DNA of 64,000 bases. It comes from Microbulbifer sp. ALW1. Lineage in GTDB: Bacteria > Pseudomonadota > Gammaproteobacteria > Pseudomonadales > Cellvibrionaceae. Positions within the stretch are counted from its first letter, which is position 1, and every line of letters starts with the position of its first letter. Positions 53,014-62,379 of the stretch are shown one piece after another. The notes under the pieces were generated by a model. The model ran no database searches. It was not told the origin of the DNA and was given only the letters and a program-made list of their open reading frames with translations. The stretch covers positions 1,830,501 through 1,894,500 of the forward strand of contig NZ_CP047569.1 in NCBI RefSeq assembly GCF_009903625.1, read 5' to 3'. The position numbers and the translations under genes were made by a program.

Positions 53014-55266
53014 TCAGAACCGGTATTCCACCTCAATACCCGCAGTGCGCTCCAGCCCATAAAAATGGCGCAGGGTGCCGAGGAAGTCGCGGCGGGTTTC
53101 CACCATATATTCCTCATCCGTCAGATTTTGCACGAACAGAGCCGCGTTCCAGGTGTCCGCCTGGCTTTGCAGACCGATGCGCGCATTGACCAGTTGATAG
53201 TCCTCCACTTCACCAAAGTGAACCGTGTCACCGCTCGCCAGAGTGCGCTCGCTTTCATTTTCCGCGGTGTTGTAGAAGCTGTCGCGGTAGATGTAATCCA
53301 GGCGCAGCAGCAGGTCGGCACCGATGCTATTGATCGGCAAATAATACTGGCCGCCCAGATTGAACGAAGTCTCTGGCGCGCTGGGCAGCTTGTTGCCGGA
53401 AAGGTCGCTGCCGTTGGCGTCCGCGTTCGGATAGCTTGTGAATTCCGCGTTTAGCAGGCCCAGCGACGTGTTGATGGTGAGGTTGTCGCTGGCGAGCCAG
53501 GTAAGCTCCGCCTCGAGGCCGGTGGTTTCCACTTCCGCCGCGTTGCGAATGGAAATCGAGGTGGCGCCATCGCCCAGATCCACAAACTGGTTTACCTGGT
53601 AGTCCTGGTAGATCGCGCGGAACAGGGCCAGGTTGTAACTGAACTGACGGGCCAGAGCGGTGCCCTTCAGGCCCACTTCAAACGCATCCACGGTTTCCTT
53701 GTCGAAGTCGGTGCCCGCAGCCAGGTCACCTGAGGCAACAAAATCGAGGTTGTAGCCACCGCTTTTGAAGCCGCCGCTGTATTTCGCGTAGGTGTTCATA
53801 TCCTCAGCCAGCGCATAGTTGATACTGAGCGTCGGCGACAGGTGGGAGTCGGTGCGATCGTCTAGCACCTCGCCGGTGGCGATGCGGAACAGCGGTGCGC
53901 TGCTGCCGTCGATAGCCCAGTCCACTTCCTTCTGCTCTTCGGAATAGCGCAGGCCGAAACCCAGCTTCCAGCTGTCACTCAGCTGGTAGGAACCATTCAC
54001 GTAGGCTGCGATGCTGCTGGTATCCACGGTACCTGCCGTGTACACGGAGCTGTCCGGATTTACCAGGCCGGGAACCCCATATTGCTGCTCCAGTAGATTT
54101 TCGAACAGTTCCGAAGTCGTTACCTCACGGAAGCTGTTGCCTTCCTGTTGGTAGAAGTAGAGGCCGGCCACATAGTTGAAATCGTCCGCGCCGGGCGATA
54201 CCAGTTGGAATTCCTGGGTCAGCTGTTCGTAGCTGTCCATGTATTCGATTTCCGCCAGAGGATAAGGGGAGTAATCGGTGTCGTTGTGGTAGGTCATTTC
54301 CGTGTCGCGGGACGCGGTGATGGAGCGCAGGGTGAAGTCGCTGGGTAGGTTCCATTCCATGGTCAGGGCGGTACCGCGGATTTCGCGCTCTTCGCGGGGG
54401 TCGACGTCCATGGCCACTTGGTGCCTTTCCGGTGCGGCAGTGTCGGGTGCACTACCGAAAGTATTGGTGACGGCTTCGCCGGTGGTGGACAGGCGGTCGC
54501 TCTCCATGCCGTCCAGTGCCAGGATTGCATTGAAACTGCCGCCGGCGTCATACATCAGCTGGGCGCGGTAGGCGCTGCCATCCTGTTCATTCAGGAGGTT
54601 GCCGGTGGTCAGGTTCTTCACGTAGCCGTCGCGCTGCTGGCGGTTGACGGAGATCTTGCCGAACAGGCTGTCGGACAGGGGAGCGTTGATGGTGGCGGAC
54701 AGCTGGCGGGAATTCATGCTGCCGTATTCGGCGCTGATGCTGCCGGAGAATTCGTCACTGGGCTTCTGCGAGATCAGGTTGATGGCACCGGCCACGGTGT
54801 TCTTGCCGAACAGGGTACCCTGTGGACCGCGCAGCACTTCGATGCGTTCCAGGTCTACCAGGTCCTGGTTGATGGCCGGAGACTGCCCCAGATAGACCCC
54901 ATCCAGATAGACGCCCACGCGGGTATCGAATCCGATATTGCGGCTAGCGGAACCGACTCCGCGCATGGTCACCGCGGTGGTGAAGTCGGTGCCGGAGCTG
55001 ATATTCAGGTTGGGCACGAACTGCGCCACTTCCTGTACCTGGCGCACGCCGGTCTGCTTGATCGCCTCGGCACCCACATTGGTGATGGCGATGGGTACCT
55101 CGGTGATGCGCTCGGCGCGTTTCTGCGCGGTGACGGTAACTTCTTCCAGCTCTGCAGCGAAGACGGTGGGCGCTGCCTGGGCTGCCACTGCGGCGGTGAT
55201 GGCTGCGGCCAAGGCACGGGGCGCGGCAACTCGGGTATTGAAGTGAGCGGCGAGACGGCTTTGCAT
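53014..55266 (-). CDS. TonB-dependent receptor, CirA/FhuE-like plug
   Basis: 750 residues. Signal peptide (ALAAAITAAVAAQAAPTVFA), TonB box ELEEVTVTAQKR, plug with RVGVYLDGVYLGQSPAINQD and VLRGPQGTLFGKNTVAGAIN, barrel ending ERTAGIEVEYRF. This plug class is common in receptors annotated for siderophores but also takes up other ligands. It is not closely similar to the other receptors in the window. The downstream M20 peptidase and upstream membrane AraC regulator share its strand. Confidence 0.9.
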   Translation of the reverse strand: MQSRLAAHFNTRVAAPRALAAAITAAVAAQAAPTVFAAELEEVTVTAQKRAERITEVPIAITNVGAEAIKQTGVRQVQEVAQFVPNLNISSGTDFTTAVTMRGVGSASRNIGFDTRVGVYLDGVYLGQSPAINQDLVDLERIEVLRGPQGTLFGKNTVAGAINLISQKPSDEFSGSISAEYGSMNSRQLSATINAPLSDSLFGKISVNRQQRDGYVKNLTTGNLLNEQDGSAYRAQLMYDAGGSFNAILALDGMESDRLSTTGEAVTNTFGSAPDTAAPERHQVAMDVDPREEREIRGTALTMEWNLPSDFTLRSITASRDTEMTYHNDTDYSPYPLAEIEYMDSYEQLTQEFQLVSPGADDFNYVAGLYFYQQEGNSFREVTTSELFENLLEQQYGVPGLVNPDSSVYTAGTVDTSSIAAYVNGSYQLSDSWKLGFGLRYSEEQKEVDWAIDGSSAPLFRIATGEVLDDRTDSHLSPTLSINYALAEDMNTYAKYSGGFKSGGYNLDFVASGDLAAGTDFDKETVDAFEVGLKGTALARQFSYNLALFRAIYQDYQVNQFVDLGDGATSISIRNAAEVETTGLEAELTWLASDNLTINTSLGLLNAEFTSYPNADANGSDLSGNKLPSAPETSFNLGGQYYLPINSIGADLLLRLDYIYRDSFYNTAENESERTLASGDTVHFGEVEDYQLVNARIGLQSQADTWNAALFVQNLTDEEYMVETRRDFLGTLRHFYGLERTAGIEVEYRF

Positions 55267-55451
55267 GTGGTTCTCCTGACGGGTTTCTTATTTTGGTGCC
55301 TGCGGCTCAGGGATAGGCCGGGGCTCGTCAGGGTTATAGCGGTCGTGCGCCAGCGTGGCGTCCGGCCTCGCAAACTTGGAGAAAATTCTTGCTGCGCCGT
55401 GCGGGTTGGAAAGTCCGAACTTGCGAATCCGGATTTATTTTTCCTTTTAAA

Positions 55452-56681
55452 TCAATCGTTTATCGATTTGTCGTGGCGAGCCCGGTAGCGGCTCGGTGAC
55501 TCCCCAAGGCGTTTCTTGAACTGGGAGAAAAAGGTCGAGTTAGAGTTGAACCCAGCCTGCAGGCCGATATCCGTGACCGACAGGTGTGCATTTGACGGTT
55601 CGGTCAAAAGGCGCGCGGCCTCGCTTACCCGGTACTGGTTGATGAAATCGTAGAACGACTGGCCGGCGAGGCCATTGATGGTTTCCGACAGGTGGTGTGC
55701 TGGTACATCCAGCCGTTTGGCCAGCTGGGCGATTTTCAGGCCCGGTTCCAGGTAGGGCTTCTGCTGCTCCATGCTGACCAGCAACTGCTGCCAGAGGGCC
55801 TCTGCGGCGCTCTCGCTGAGATTGCGCACGCTGGATTTTCTGATGGCTGGAGCTGTGTCTTCAGAAACACCTTGCTCTGCGTCATGCGTCGCCGGTACAA
55901 CTCCCCGCTTTTCAGGCGTCTGCACCGTCAAGCGGATATGGCGCTGCTGCAGGCCAAACCATCCCAACAACACACTCAGCAACAGCGGCACTAGCGCCTG
56001 CAGCAGACCCGGCGTCAGCGCGCGGCTGGGTGGTGCCAGCCAGTTGACCAGCTCCAGCAGGATGGCCAGTGCCGCGGTGGCGAGAAAGACGTAGCTCAGT
56101 ACCCGCAGCCAGCGCAGGTTTACCGAATCGATATTGGAATAACTCTCCATCACCCGGCGCTGGTAGGGGCGCAGCAGGCGCAACACCCAGACTGAGTAGA
56201 CGATGGGGGAAATCATTGCCGCCGCGCGGTGGATAAAGCGCGCGCGGGTCACTTCATTGGTGGCACAGCCTGCATCGTTGATACACGGGGCATTGAGCAG
56301 ATCGTCGCTGGCCACCGGCAACTGCCATAACCACAGCCCCGCCGAGACCAGCGCCGGCATCAGGTGCCACAGGTGGCGCGGGTGCCAGCGAAATTCGGGC
56401 TCGGTTAGCAGGCGGCAGTAAAAGTAGAGCAATGGGCCGAATAGCAGCTGCAGAGCAAATACCGCGCGAAATGCATCCGGCAACGCCTCCACCTCAAGGC
56501 GTGGGATATACGCCAGCGCCACCAGGTTGAATACTACCAGCAGGGTGCCCAGACAACGGTTGGCACGTCGATTGCCCCAGGGTGCCATAAACAGCAGCAG
56601 TGCAAGGGTGATACCGGTAGCGATGCCGAACAGAATCACGAGGGTGATCAGGTGGAGGGTGATCTCTTGGGTCAGAAGCAT
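55452..56681 (-). CDS. AraC-family regulator with membrane-embedded N-terminal half
   Basis: 409 residues. About residues 1-245 contain seven hydrophobic segments (LVILFGIATGITLALLLFM and others), and the C-terminal 100 form a double helix-turn-helix (IAQLAKRLDVPAHHLSETIN; VTDIGLQAGFNSNSTFFSQF). Membrane AraC proteins sense a ligand at the membrane and act on nearby genes. The receptor gene 185 bp downstream on the same strand is the natural target. Confidence 0.9.
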   Translation of the reverse strand: MLLTQEITLHLITLVILFGIATGITLALLLFMAPWGNRRANRCLGTLLVVFNLVALAYIPRLEVEALPDAFRAVFALQLLFGPLLYFYCRLLTEPEFRWHPRHLWHLMPALVSAGLWLWQLPVASDDLLNAPCINDAGCATNEVTRARFIHRAAAMISPIVYSVWVLRLLRPYQRRVMESYSNIDSVNLRWLRVLSYVFLATAALAILLELVNWLAPPSRALTPGLLQALVPLLLSVLLGWFGLQQRHIRLTVQTPEKRGVVPATHDAEQGVSEDTAPAIRKSSVRNLSESAAEALWQQLLVSMEQQKPYLEPGLKIAQLAKRLDVPAHHLSETINGLAGQSFYDFINQYRVSEAARLLTEPSNAHLSVTDIGLQAGFNSNSTFFSQFKKRLGESPSRYRARHDKSIND

Positions 56682-56856
56682 GGGCGCGGATGGGTCTGAT
56701 TGCCTGGCTGAAGCGGAAGATTAATCAAAAGTTGCCGGCAGGTCAGTGATTTCTGCGTACAACACTTCGGTTTCTTCGGGAGTTGCGCGGTGCTGAGTCT
56801 GCACTGTTTGGCCGGTACGTCAGCCATCTTCAATCCGCCGGCATTTCCCATCCCCC

Positions 56857-56879
56857 AAAAAAAGGGCGCCGAAGCGCCC
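56857..56879 (-). terminator. rho-independent terminator of the OmpW-like gene
   Basis: GGGCGC and GCGCCC pair around CGAA; the minus strand continues with seven T. Confidence 0.9.
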
Positions 56880-56904
56880 AATATAATCTGCCGAATTCAG
56901 AGTG

Positions 56905-57687
56905 TCAGAAGGAGAATTTGTACCCTACTGACAGGTTGAACATCCATGGATCATAGCTGTAGTCGCCGGAATAGGACTCGAAAATGGGATCTACATCCGG
57001 GGGCGGCGGTACATCATCAAAAATCTGTAGCCTCATATCCGTGTCGGATTGTGCGTAAATCGCGGCCACATTTACCAGCCAGGCACTACCGCGTCCGAAA
57101 TTGAAATCCATACCCGCTTGCCAGGTATAGCCCCAAGAATGTCCCATATCGAAATTGCCGCGAAGATCAAATTCAGCCAGGTCGTCTCGCAGTACACGCC
57201 TAAGGCGGCGTTCACTGAAGTCGGTATAGCTAATTCCACCGCCTATATAGGGCTGAACCATGCAGGTTTCATCCAGGGGATAGAACTTAAGGCTTGCGGT
57301 ACTGATATCGGCACTAAAAATGGCTACATCACGAAATTCGACATCTTCGAAATCCGGCGAAAAAAACCTGTCAGCGTGACTGCTGGTATGGTTGTCGCCG
57401 TTCATATAGCCAAGCTCGATACCCCAGTGCTCTACAGGTTGCCACTCGAAGTTGATAGACCAGCCCCACTCGGAACCTGGATCAACCGTAGAGCGAAACG
57501 CATCGAAAAATTGGAAGGAATCGTCGACAAAGCTAACTTCGTCTTCCCCGGGGGAAATGTAGTATCCGCCAACACGGACAATAAAGTCCTGTGGCTCGGT
57601 CAAGCCGAGGGGGTTGGCCGACACAGTACTACTAAACGCCAATGCCAGCGGTGCCAGGATGGGTGAAAATTTTAATATCCGTTTCAT
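56905..57687 (-). CDS. OmpW-family outer membrane protein
   Basis: 260 residues. Signal peptide (LAPLALAFSSTVSA) followed by alternating beta-strands: EWGWSINFEWQPVEHWGIEL and QPYIGGGISYTDF match the OmpW pattern, and the protein ends with aromatic YKFSF. An eight-stranded barrel for small hydrophobic molecules by family. It is larger than E. coli OmpW (about 212) through an acidic N-terminal and a PPPPDVDP loop. Divergent from the next TonB receptor. Confidence 0.85.
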   Translation of the reverse strand: MKRILKFSPILAPLALAFSSTVSANPLGLTEPQDFIVRVGGYYISPGEDEVSFVDDSFQFFDAFRSTVDPGSEWGWSINFEWQPVEHWGIELGYMNGDNHTSSHADRFFSPDFEDVEFRDVAIFSADISTASLKFYPLDETCMVQPYIGGGISYTDFSERRLRRVLRDDLAEFDLRGNFDMGHSWGYTWQAGMDFNFGRGSAWLVNVAAIYAQSDTDMRLQIFDDVPPPPDVDPIFESYSGDYSYDPWMFNLSVGYKFSF

Positions 57688-57957
57688 TCAAGGTAACTCC
57701 ATATATACCCGTTGAATAAAAAGTGTAATACACCCATTTTTGACTTAAGTGAAAAACAACTGACTTTACGTGCCAAATAGCAAGGTACCGGTATTACCTT
57801 TGCGTTAAACCGGCGGCAGACAACCGGGCTTTGATGGTGCTTTCACATCTCAGCGACATTTTAGTCACATCTGCGTTGCTAACCTCCCAGCGTTTCACCA
57901 AATAAAAACGGTAGATTGTTGTCGGGACGAAAAAGGTATAACAAAGGGAATAGCAAT

Positions 57958-60339
57958 ATGAGCAGGCAGTTGAGACAGGTATCGTGGTTTACTCTTTCGG
58001 CGCTGTTGATGGGAACTCCGCTTATAACCCACGCAGCAGAGGCGCCCGGTGCACTGACCTTCATCGTCAAGGACCAGTATACCGACCGTCCGCTCTCATC
58101 CGTGCAGATCACCCTTGAGGAACGGGAAACCAATACCACGCGATCTGTACAGACGGATGCACAAGGTCGCATCGTCATTGACCAGCTCGACCCCGGCCTC
58201 TACTCGGTGAGCGTAGCCAAAGGTGGGTTCAATTCCCTGTATGAGCCAAGTATCCGCGTGGTTACGCGCAAAAACGTCAAGGTCGAACTCGAACTTGGCG
58301 CGCAGGCACTTGAAGAAGTGGAGGTGCGGGCACAGCAGGCGGAAGCATTAGCCGCTAACAGCACCTACCTCGATCGAGAAGCGTTGCGCAGTGCTGTTGG
58401 TGGCGGCGCAGATCCTCTCCTTTCGCTGGACGGTTTACCGGGCCTGGCATCCGCCAGTGAGTTCGCGAGCTTCAGCGTACGCGGCCGTGGCCCCCGGGAT
58501 AATCTGATATTCGTCGATGACTTTCCCTTTGATAAAGCGGTGCACTTTGATGCGACGCTGGGTGAAGAGGAGGATGTCGGTGGTGGCGGCCGTTTCTCGA
58601 TTTTCGCACCGAATGTAATTGGCGGTGCCGAGTTTTCACCGGGCGGGTGGAGTGCGGCTTATGGCGGCCGGGCGGCATCGCTACTCAAGCTGGAAGTTGC
58701 CGACGGCAATCCCAGCCCTTCCGCCAGTTTCCGCTACGACCTTGCGGGCTATGAAATTGGTTATGACGGTCCTACCGGTATCACTGAAGACTCTACCTTA
58801 CTCGTTTCTGCTCGACGGCTGGATTTCGGCGCTTTGTTTGAAACGATCGAAGAGCTCGATATCGGTGAGCCGGTCTTGAGAGACGTGATCGTAAAGTCGG
58901 TCATACCCCTCAACCAGAACCACACCTTCGAAATTCTGTTGATGGATACGCACGAGGACTATACCCGCGGCGTAACCCACGTGTTTGCGTCGCCCAATTT
59001 CGAAGATGCGTCACTTCAGGATTCCGAACAGGATAGTGATTTGTACGGTATGACGTTGCGCTCTCTGGTCGGAGAAGACGCTGTCTGGACCAACAAGGTG
59101 TACTACCGCACCAGCGACAAGGTCAGTTCAGAGGGGGAATCATTTCCTGATCTCGTACCTGAGGGATCGCCTGCGTCCAGCTTTCCCGTGCGGCAAGACA
59201 TCACCACTATCGGTGAGGCCGAGACAGAGATCGGCTGGCGCAGTGACTTCGAGACGGTAAACCAATGGGGCGTGTTCAGTGCCGGTACTCGCGTCACGCA
59301 GATTGAACTGGACTATAACACCGTCCTCGATGGTGATTGGATCCGATATACCTACGACGACGATGATTTCAGGCCAGACCCCGATCAGCGCTTTATTGTG
59401 CTGACTCCCGACGGCATCAACTCTTCGCTCGTTCAGAAAGAGACCAACTACGCCGGTTACGTTGAGCAACTGTTTCAACATGGCGATTGGGATATCCGCA
59501 CCGGCATGCGGTTTGAACGTGACGGTTTTGCCGATCAGAGCTTGGCGTCGCCTAGGTTTAGTGCCAATTGGCGGCCGAGTGCAAAGGTTCGATATTTTGC
59601 AACGGCTGGACTGTTCCACCAGTCACCACGATTTTTGGAGCTGGCCGCGAACGAATCGAACGCTCTTGAGAATGAAGAAATTACCCATGCCAGTATCGGT
59701 TATGAATACTTCCCGAACAGCAACTGGTCGGTGTTGACGGAAGCCTATTATCAAAACCTCGACAACCTGGTGGTAGACCTTGACCGGGCAAGCGGGACCT
59801 TTGCCAACATTGGTGACGGCACATCCTACGGGGTCGATGTTGTGGCCAACGGTATGATCCGCGAGGATATTTACGCTACCGCAACCTATTCGTACAACGA
59901 TGCGGTAGTCGACCGCAAAGACGGGCGCGGTGACGTTGCCGCTGACTTCAGCCGCGAGCATGTTGCTACCCTGGGCCTGACCTGGGAAATCAGCAGCCGC
60001 TGGAAAGTCGCCGGGCGCTACAAATACCTTTCCGGTACGCCAGATGATCTGTTTATTATCCACTCAGACGTCTTGGGAGTAGGGCAGCCTCTACGCTACT
60101 CGAAGGAGATCATTGAGCGGAATGTCGGCCGCACCAGTGGAGCCGGTTCGTTGAACGTTCGTGTTGACTACCGGCGTGCATTCGGTCCCATCGATGTAAC
60201 CGCCTTTCTCGATGTCATCAACGTAACGGCCGCGTCGTCGAGCGATGAGTCTGAGTTTGACTACCGCCGGGGAGTTGTAGTACACGATGATAGTGAAGCC
60301 GAGCCGCTTATTGGCCTGCGGTTGGACTATGCCTGGTAG
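57958..60339 (+). CDS. TonB-dependent receptor with carboxypeptidase-like regulatory domain
   Basis: 793 residues from MSRQLRQVSWFTLSALLMGT, a signal peptide. A CarboxypepD_reg-like beta-sandwich at about 30-105 (FIVKDQYTDRPLSSVQITLE; GLYSVSVAKGGF) precedes a TonB-box-like LEEVEVRAQQ and a plug with FSVRGRGPRDNLIFVDDFPF. The barrel ends EPLIGLRLDYAW with a terminal Trp rather than Phe. AAGGGA 8 nt upstream fixes the start. A response regulator and kinase follow on the same strand, so the receptor may be under or feed that system. Ligand unknown. Confidence 0.88.
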   Translation: MSRQLRQVSWFTLSALLMGTPLITHAAEAPGALTFIVKDQYTDRPLSSVQITLEERETNTTRSVQTDAQGRIVIDQLDPGLYSVSVAKGGFNSLYEPSIRVVTRKNVKVELELGAQALEEVEVRAQQAEALAANSTYLDREALRSAVGGGADPLLSLDGLPGLASASEFASFSVRGRGPRDNLIFVDDFPFDKAVHFDATLGEEEDVGGGGRFSIFAPNVIGGAEFSPGGWSAAYGGRAASLLKLEVADGNPSPSASFRYDLAGYEIGYDGPTGITEDSTLLVSARRLDFGALFETIEELDIGEPVLRDVIVKSVIPLNQNHTFEILLMDTHEDYTRGVTHVFASPNFEDASLQDSEQDSDLYGMTLRSLVGEDAVWTNKVYYRTSDKVSSEGESFPDLVPEGSPASSFPVRQDITTIGEAETEIGWRSDFETVNQWGVFSAGTRVTQIELDYNTVLDGDWIRYTYDDDDFRPDPDQRFIVLTPDGINSSLVQKETNYAGYVEQLFQHGDWDIRTGMRFERDGFADQSLASPRFSANWRPSAKVRYFATAGLFHQSPRFLELAANESNALENEEITHASIGYEYFPNSNWSVLTEAYYQNLDNLVVDLDRASGTFANIGDGTSYGVDVVANGMIREDIYATATYSYNDAVVDRKDGRGDVAADFSREHVATLGLTWEISSRWKVAGRYKYLSGTPDDLFIIHSDVLGVGQPLRYSKEIIERNVGRTSGAGSLNVRVDYRRAFGPIDVTAFLDVINVTAASSSDESEFDYRRGVVVHDDSEAEPLIGLRLDYAW

Positions 60340-60395
60340 ATAGTGCCTGGTAAATCAGGCGTGGTAATCAGGCCTGGTAAATCGTATTTGGTAAT
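60333..60395. repeat. five-unit degenerate repeat of the receptor 3' end
   Basis: CTGGTAGAT at the receptor stop (60333) recurs at 60347, 60361, 60374 and 60388 (spacing 14, 14, 13 and 14). Every unit has a TAG or TAA, and together they fall in all three frames. Confidence 0.8.
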
Positions 60396-60407
60396 GGGGA
60401 ACAGTAG

Positions 60408-61112
60408 ATGGTACATGCGCTTGGTGCGGCGCCGATTAGAGTGTTGATCGTCGAAGATAGCCGCGGCATTTGCGAGAATATTGCCGCGTATCTTGAAAGG
60501 TATAACTATGTTATGGATTTTGCCTATGACGGTATCAGCGCTATGCACCTGGCGTTGACCAATACGTTCGATGTTATTGTTCTCGACCTGAAGCTTCCTG
60601 GGATGGATGGCCTGAGTTTCTGTCAAAAGCTGCGAGCGGATGCTCAATTAGACACGCCCGTGCTTATGCTGACTGCGAGAGATACGCTGGACGATAAGCT
60701 CAAGGGATTCGAAGCGGGGGCGGATGACTATCTGATCAAACCGTTCGCATTACAAGAGCTGCATGCGCGACTGCAGGCGCTGTTCAAACGTAGTCGCGGT
60801 AAAACCGCTAATCTGTTAACGGTAGGGGACCTGACTCTGAATCGGTCTACGCTGCAAGTGCATCGCGCGGGGTTACACATCGATCTCACACCTGCTGGTA
60901 TGCGGCTACTGCAGAGATTGATGGAAGTGGCGCCGTCTGTTGTGGTTCGCGATGATCTCGAATCCTTGCTGTGGGCGGATGAGCGCCCCGATGGTGATGC
61001 GCTTCGCTCGCACATGTACAAGCTGCGGCAGGCGATCGATCGACCGTTTGATCGCCCGCTGATCCATACGGTGCATCGTATCGGCTATCGCATTGCAGAG
61101 GACGCTCAATAA
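60408..61112 (+). CDS. OmpR/PhoB-family response regulator
   Basis: 234 residues. Receiver domain 10-125 with acidic pocket VEDS, phospho-acceptor Asp60 (VLDLKLPGMDG), Thr (LTAR) and Lys (LIKPF). The winged-helix domain (LTPAGMRLLQRLMEVAPSVV; HMYKLRQAIDRPF; HTVHRIGYRIA) binds DNA. The stop overlaps the kinase start by one base (TAATG). Likely targets are the adjacent receptor and OmpW genes. Confidence 0.93.
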   Translation: MVHALGAAPIRVLIVEDSRGICENIAAYLERYNYVMDFAYDGISAMHLALTNTFDVIVLDLKLPGMDGLSFCQKLRADAQLDTPVLMLTARDTLDDKLKGFEAGADDYLIKPFALQELHARLQALFKRSRGKTANLLTVGDLTLNRSTLQVHRAGLHIDLTPAGMRLLQRLMEVAPSVVVRDDLESLLWADERPDGDALRSHMYKLRQAIDRPFDRPLIHTVHRIGYRIAEDAQ

Positions 61113-62341
61113 TGTACAAGTACAGTTTACGCAAGCGTGTCGCCATTGCCTTTGCGATGTGTGTTGCTGTACTTAGTGTGGTCTGGGGGTTCGCGTTCTT
61201 TTCTGCAATCCGGTTGAGCGAAGACCATGTCTTGGCGCATCAGCTGCAGCGCGCCGCCGAAAGCTATCCCTCCCTGTCACTGAACCTTCGCGGATACGAT
61301 GAGGTTGCTAGCTTGCCGGAATCACTACGGGAATGGGCGCAGACAAACCCCGATGAAGGGTTGTATGAATTCGATACCGAGGAGCTGCATGTCGCGGTAA
61401 TAGCTGCCGACAACGCACAGCGACGTGCATTTGTAGTTTTTGACGTTGCCGGTATTGAGGCTGCATCTTCAGAGGATTGGTGGTGGCTGCTCGTGATCAC
61501 CGGGGTCGTGGGGGCGCTCGGTGCGCTAGGTTTCGGGCTGGGTGTTGTGGTGATGCGTAGAGCTGTCGCCCCTGTTGTGCAACTCGCGAACGTGGTTGCG
61601 GACATCGACCCGGAAAAGCTATCGGCCGAGGATTATAAACGCATAGAGTCCAGCCGGTTTGGCGATGATGAGGTTGGCGTACTCGCCAGGACCATTGAGA
61701 AGACGCTTGAGCGGATCAGCGAATTTGTTGAGAGGGAGCGATACTTTACCGGTTCAGCCAGTCATGAGTTGCGAACGCCGGTCACCGTGATACTGGGCGC
61801 GCTTGAGCTGTTGGAAGAAAGTGATCTGTCGGCGACCGATAGTAAGGCGGTAGATCGAGTGCGGTGCGCGGCGCTCGAAATGAAAGCCACGATTGAAATG
61901 TTCTTGTGCCTCGCTCGCGAAACCGACAATGGGTTGTATGACGAGCAGTTTTTAGTGATGCCGCTGGTAAGCCAGGCGATAGATCAGCAGCGCCACCTGT
62001 TGAACGGCAAGTTCGTCGATGTTGAAATCGATGATTTATCAAAACCCATCGCCTGCGGACATTCCCAGGCTTTTTCTATCGCGGTCAATAATCTGGTGCG
62101 AAATGCATTTCAGCACACGCTAGACGGACAGGGGCCGATCACGATTCACATCAGAGAGCGCGCGCTGTTCGTCACCAATCAGGTCAGTAGTGAAGCTAGT
62201 GAGCGGCACACAACGACCGAGGCGTCGTCTCAAGGATATGGGCTGGGTCTGGGTATCGTTCAACGGCTGTGTGAACGCAATGGCTGGTCGTTTTCTTTGC
62301 ACGCTGATGAGGCGCGTGTAGCGGCCCGCCTTTCGTGGTGA
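61112..62341 (+). CDS. sensor histidine kinase
   Basis: 409 residues. Two membrane helices (about 10-32 and 123-147) bracket a periplasmic sensor of about 90 residues. A HAMP-like linker, HisKA with His218 (SASHELRTPVTVILG) and a HATPase domain with N-box VNNLVRNAFQH and G2 box GYGLGLGIV follow. The usual DxGxG (G1) box is not visible; the corresponding segment reads LFVTNQVSSEA. The signal is unknown. Confidence 0.9.
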   Translation: MYKYSLRKRVAIAFAMCVAVLSVVWGFAFFSAIRLSEDHVLAHQLQRAAESYPSLSLNLRGYDEVASLPESLREWAQTNPDEGLYEFDTEELHVAVIAADNAQRRAFVVFDVAGIEAASSEDWWWLLVITGVVGALGALGFGLGVVVMRRAVAPVVQLANVVADIDPEKLSAEDYKRIESSRFGDDEVGVLARTIEKTLERISEFVERERYFTGSASHELRTPVTVILGALELLEESDLSATDSKAVDRVRCAALEMKATIEMFLCLARETDNGLYDEQFLVMPLVSQAIDQQRHLLNGKFVDVEIDDLSKPIACGHSQAFSIAVNNLVRNAFQHTLDGQGPITIHIRERALFVTNQVSSEASERHTTTEASSQGYGLGLGIVQRLCERNGWSFSLHADEARVAARLSW

Positions 62342-62379
62342 CGAGGGCAGACCGCAACACTGATAGTCTAACTGAAAGC

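Noticed and set aside
34284..57874. Shared 12-mer AGTCACATCTGC at about 34285 and 57864
   Set aside because: Two occurrences in different promoter regions with no flanking similarity; probably chance.
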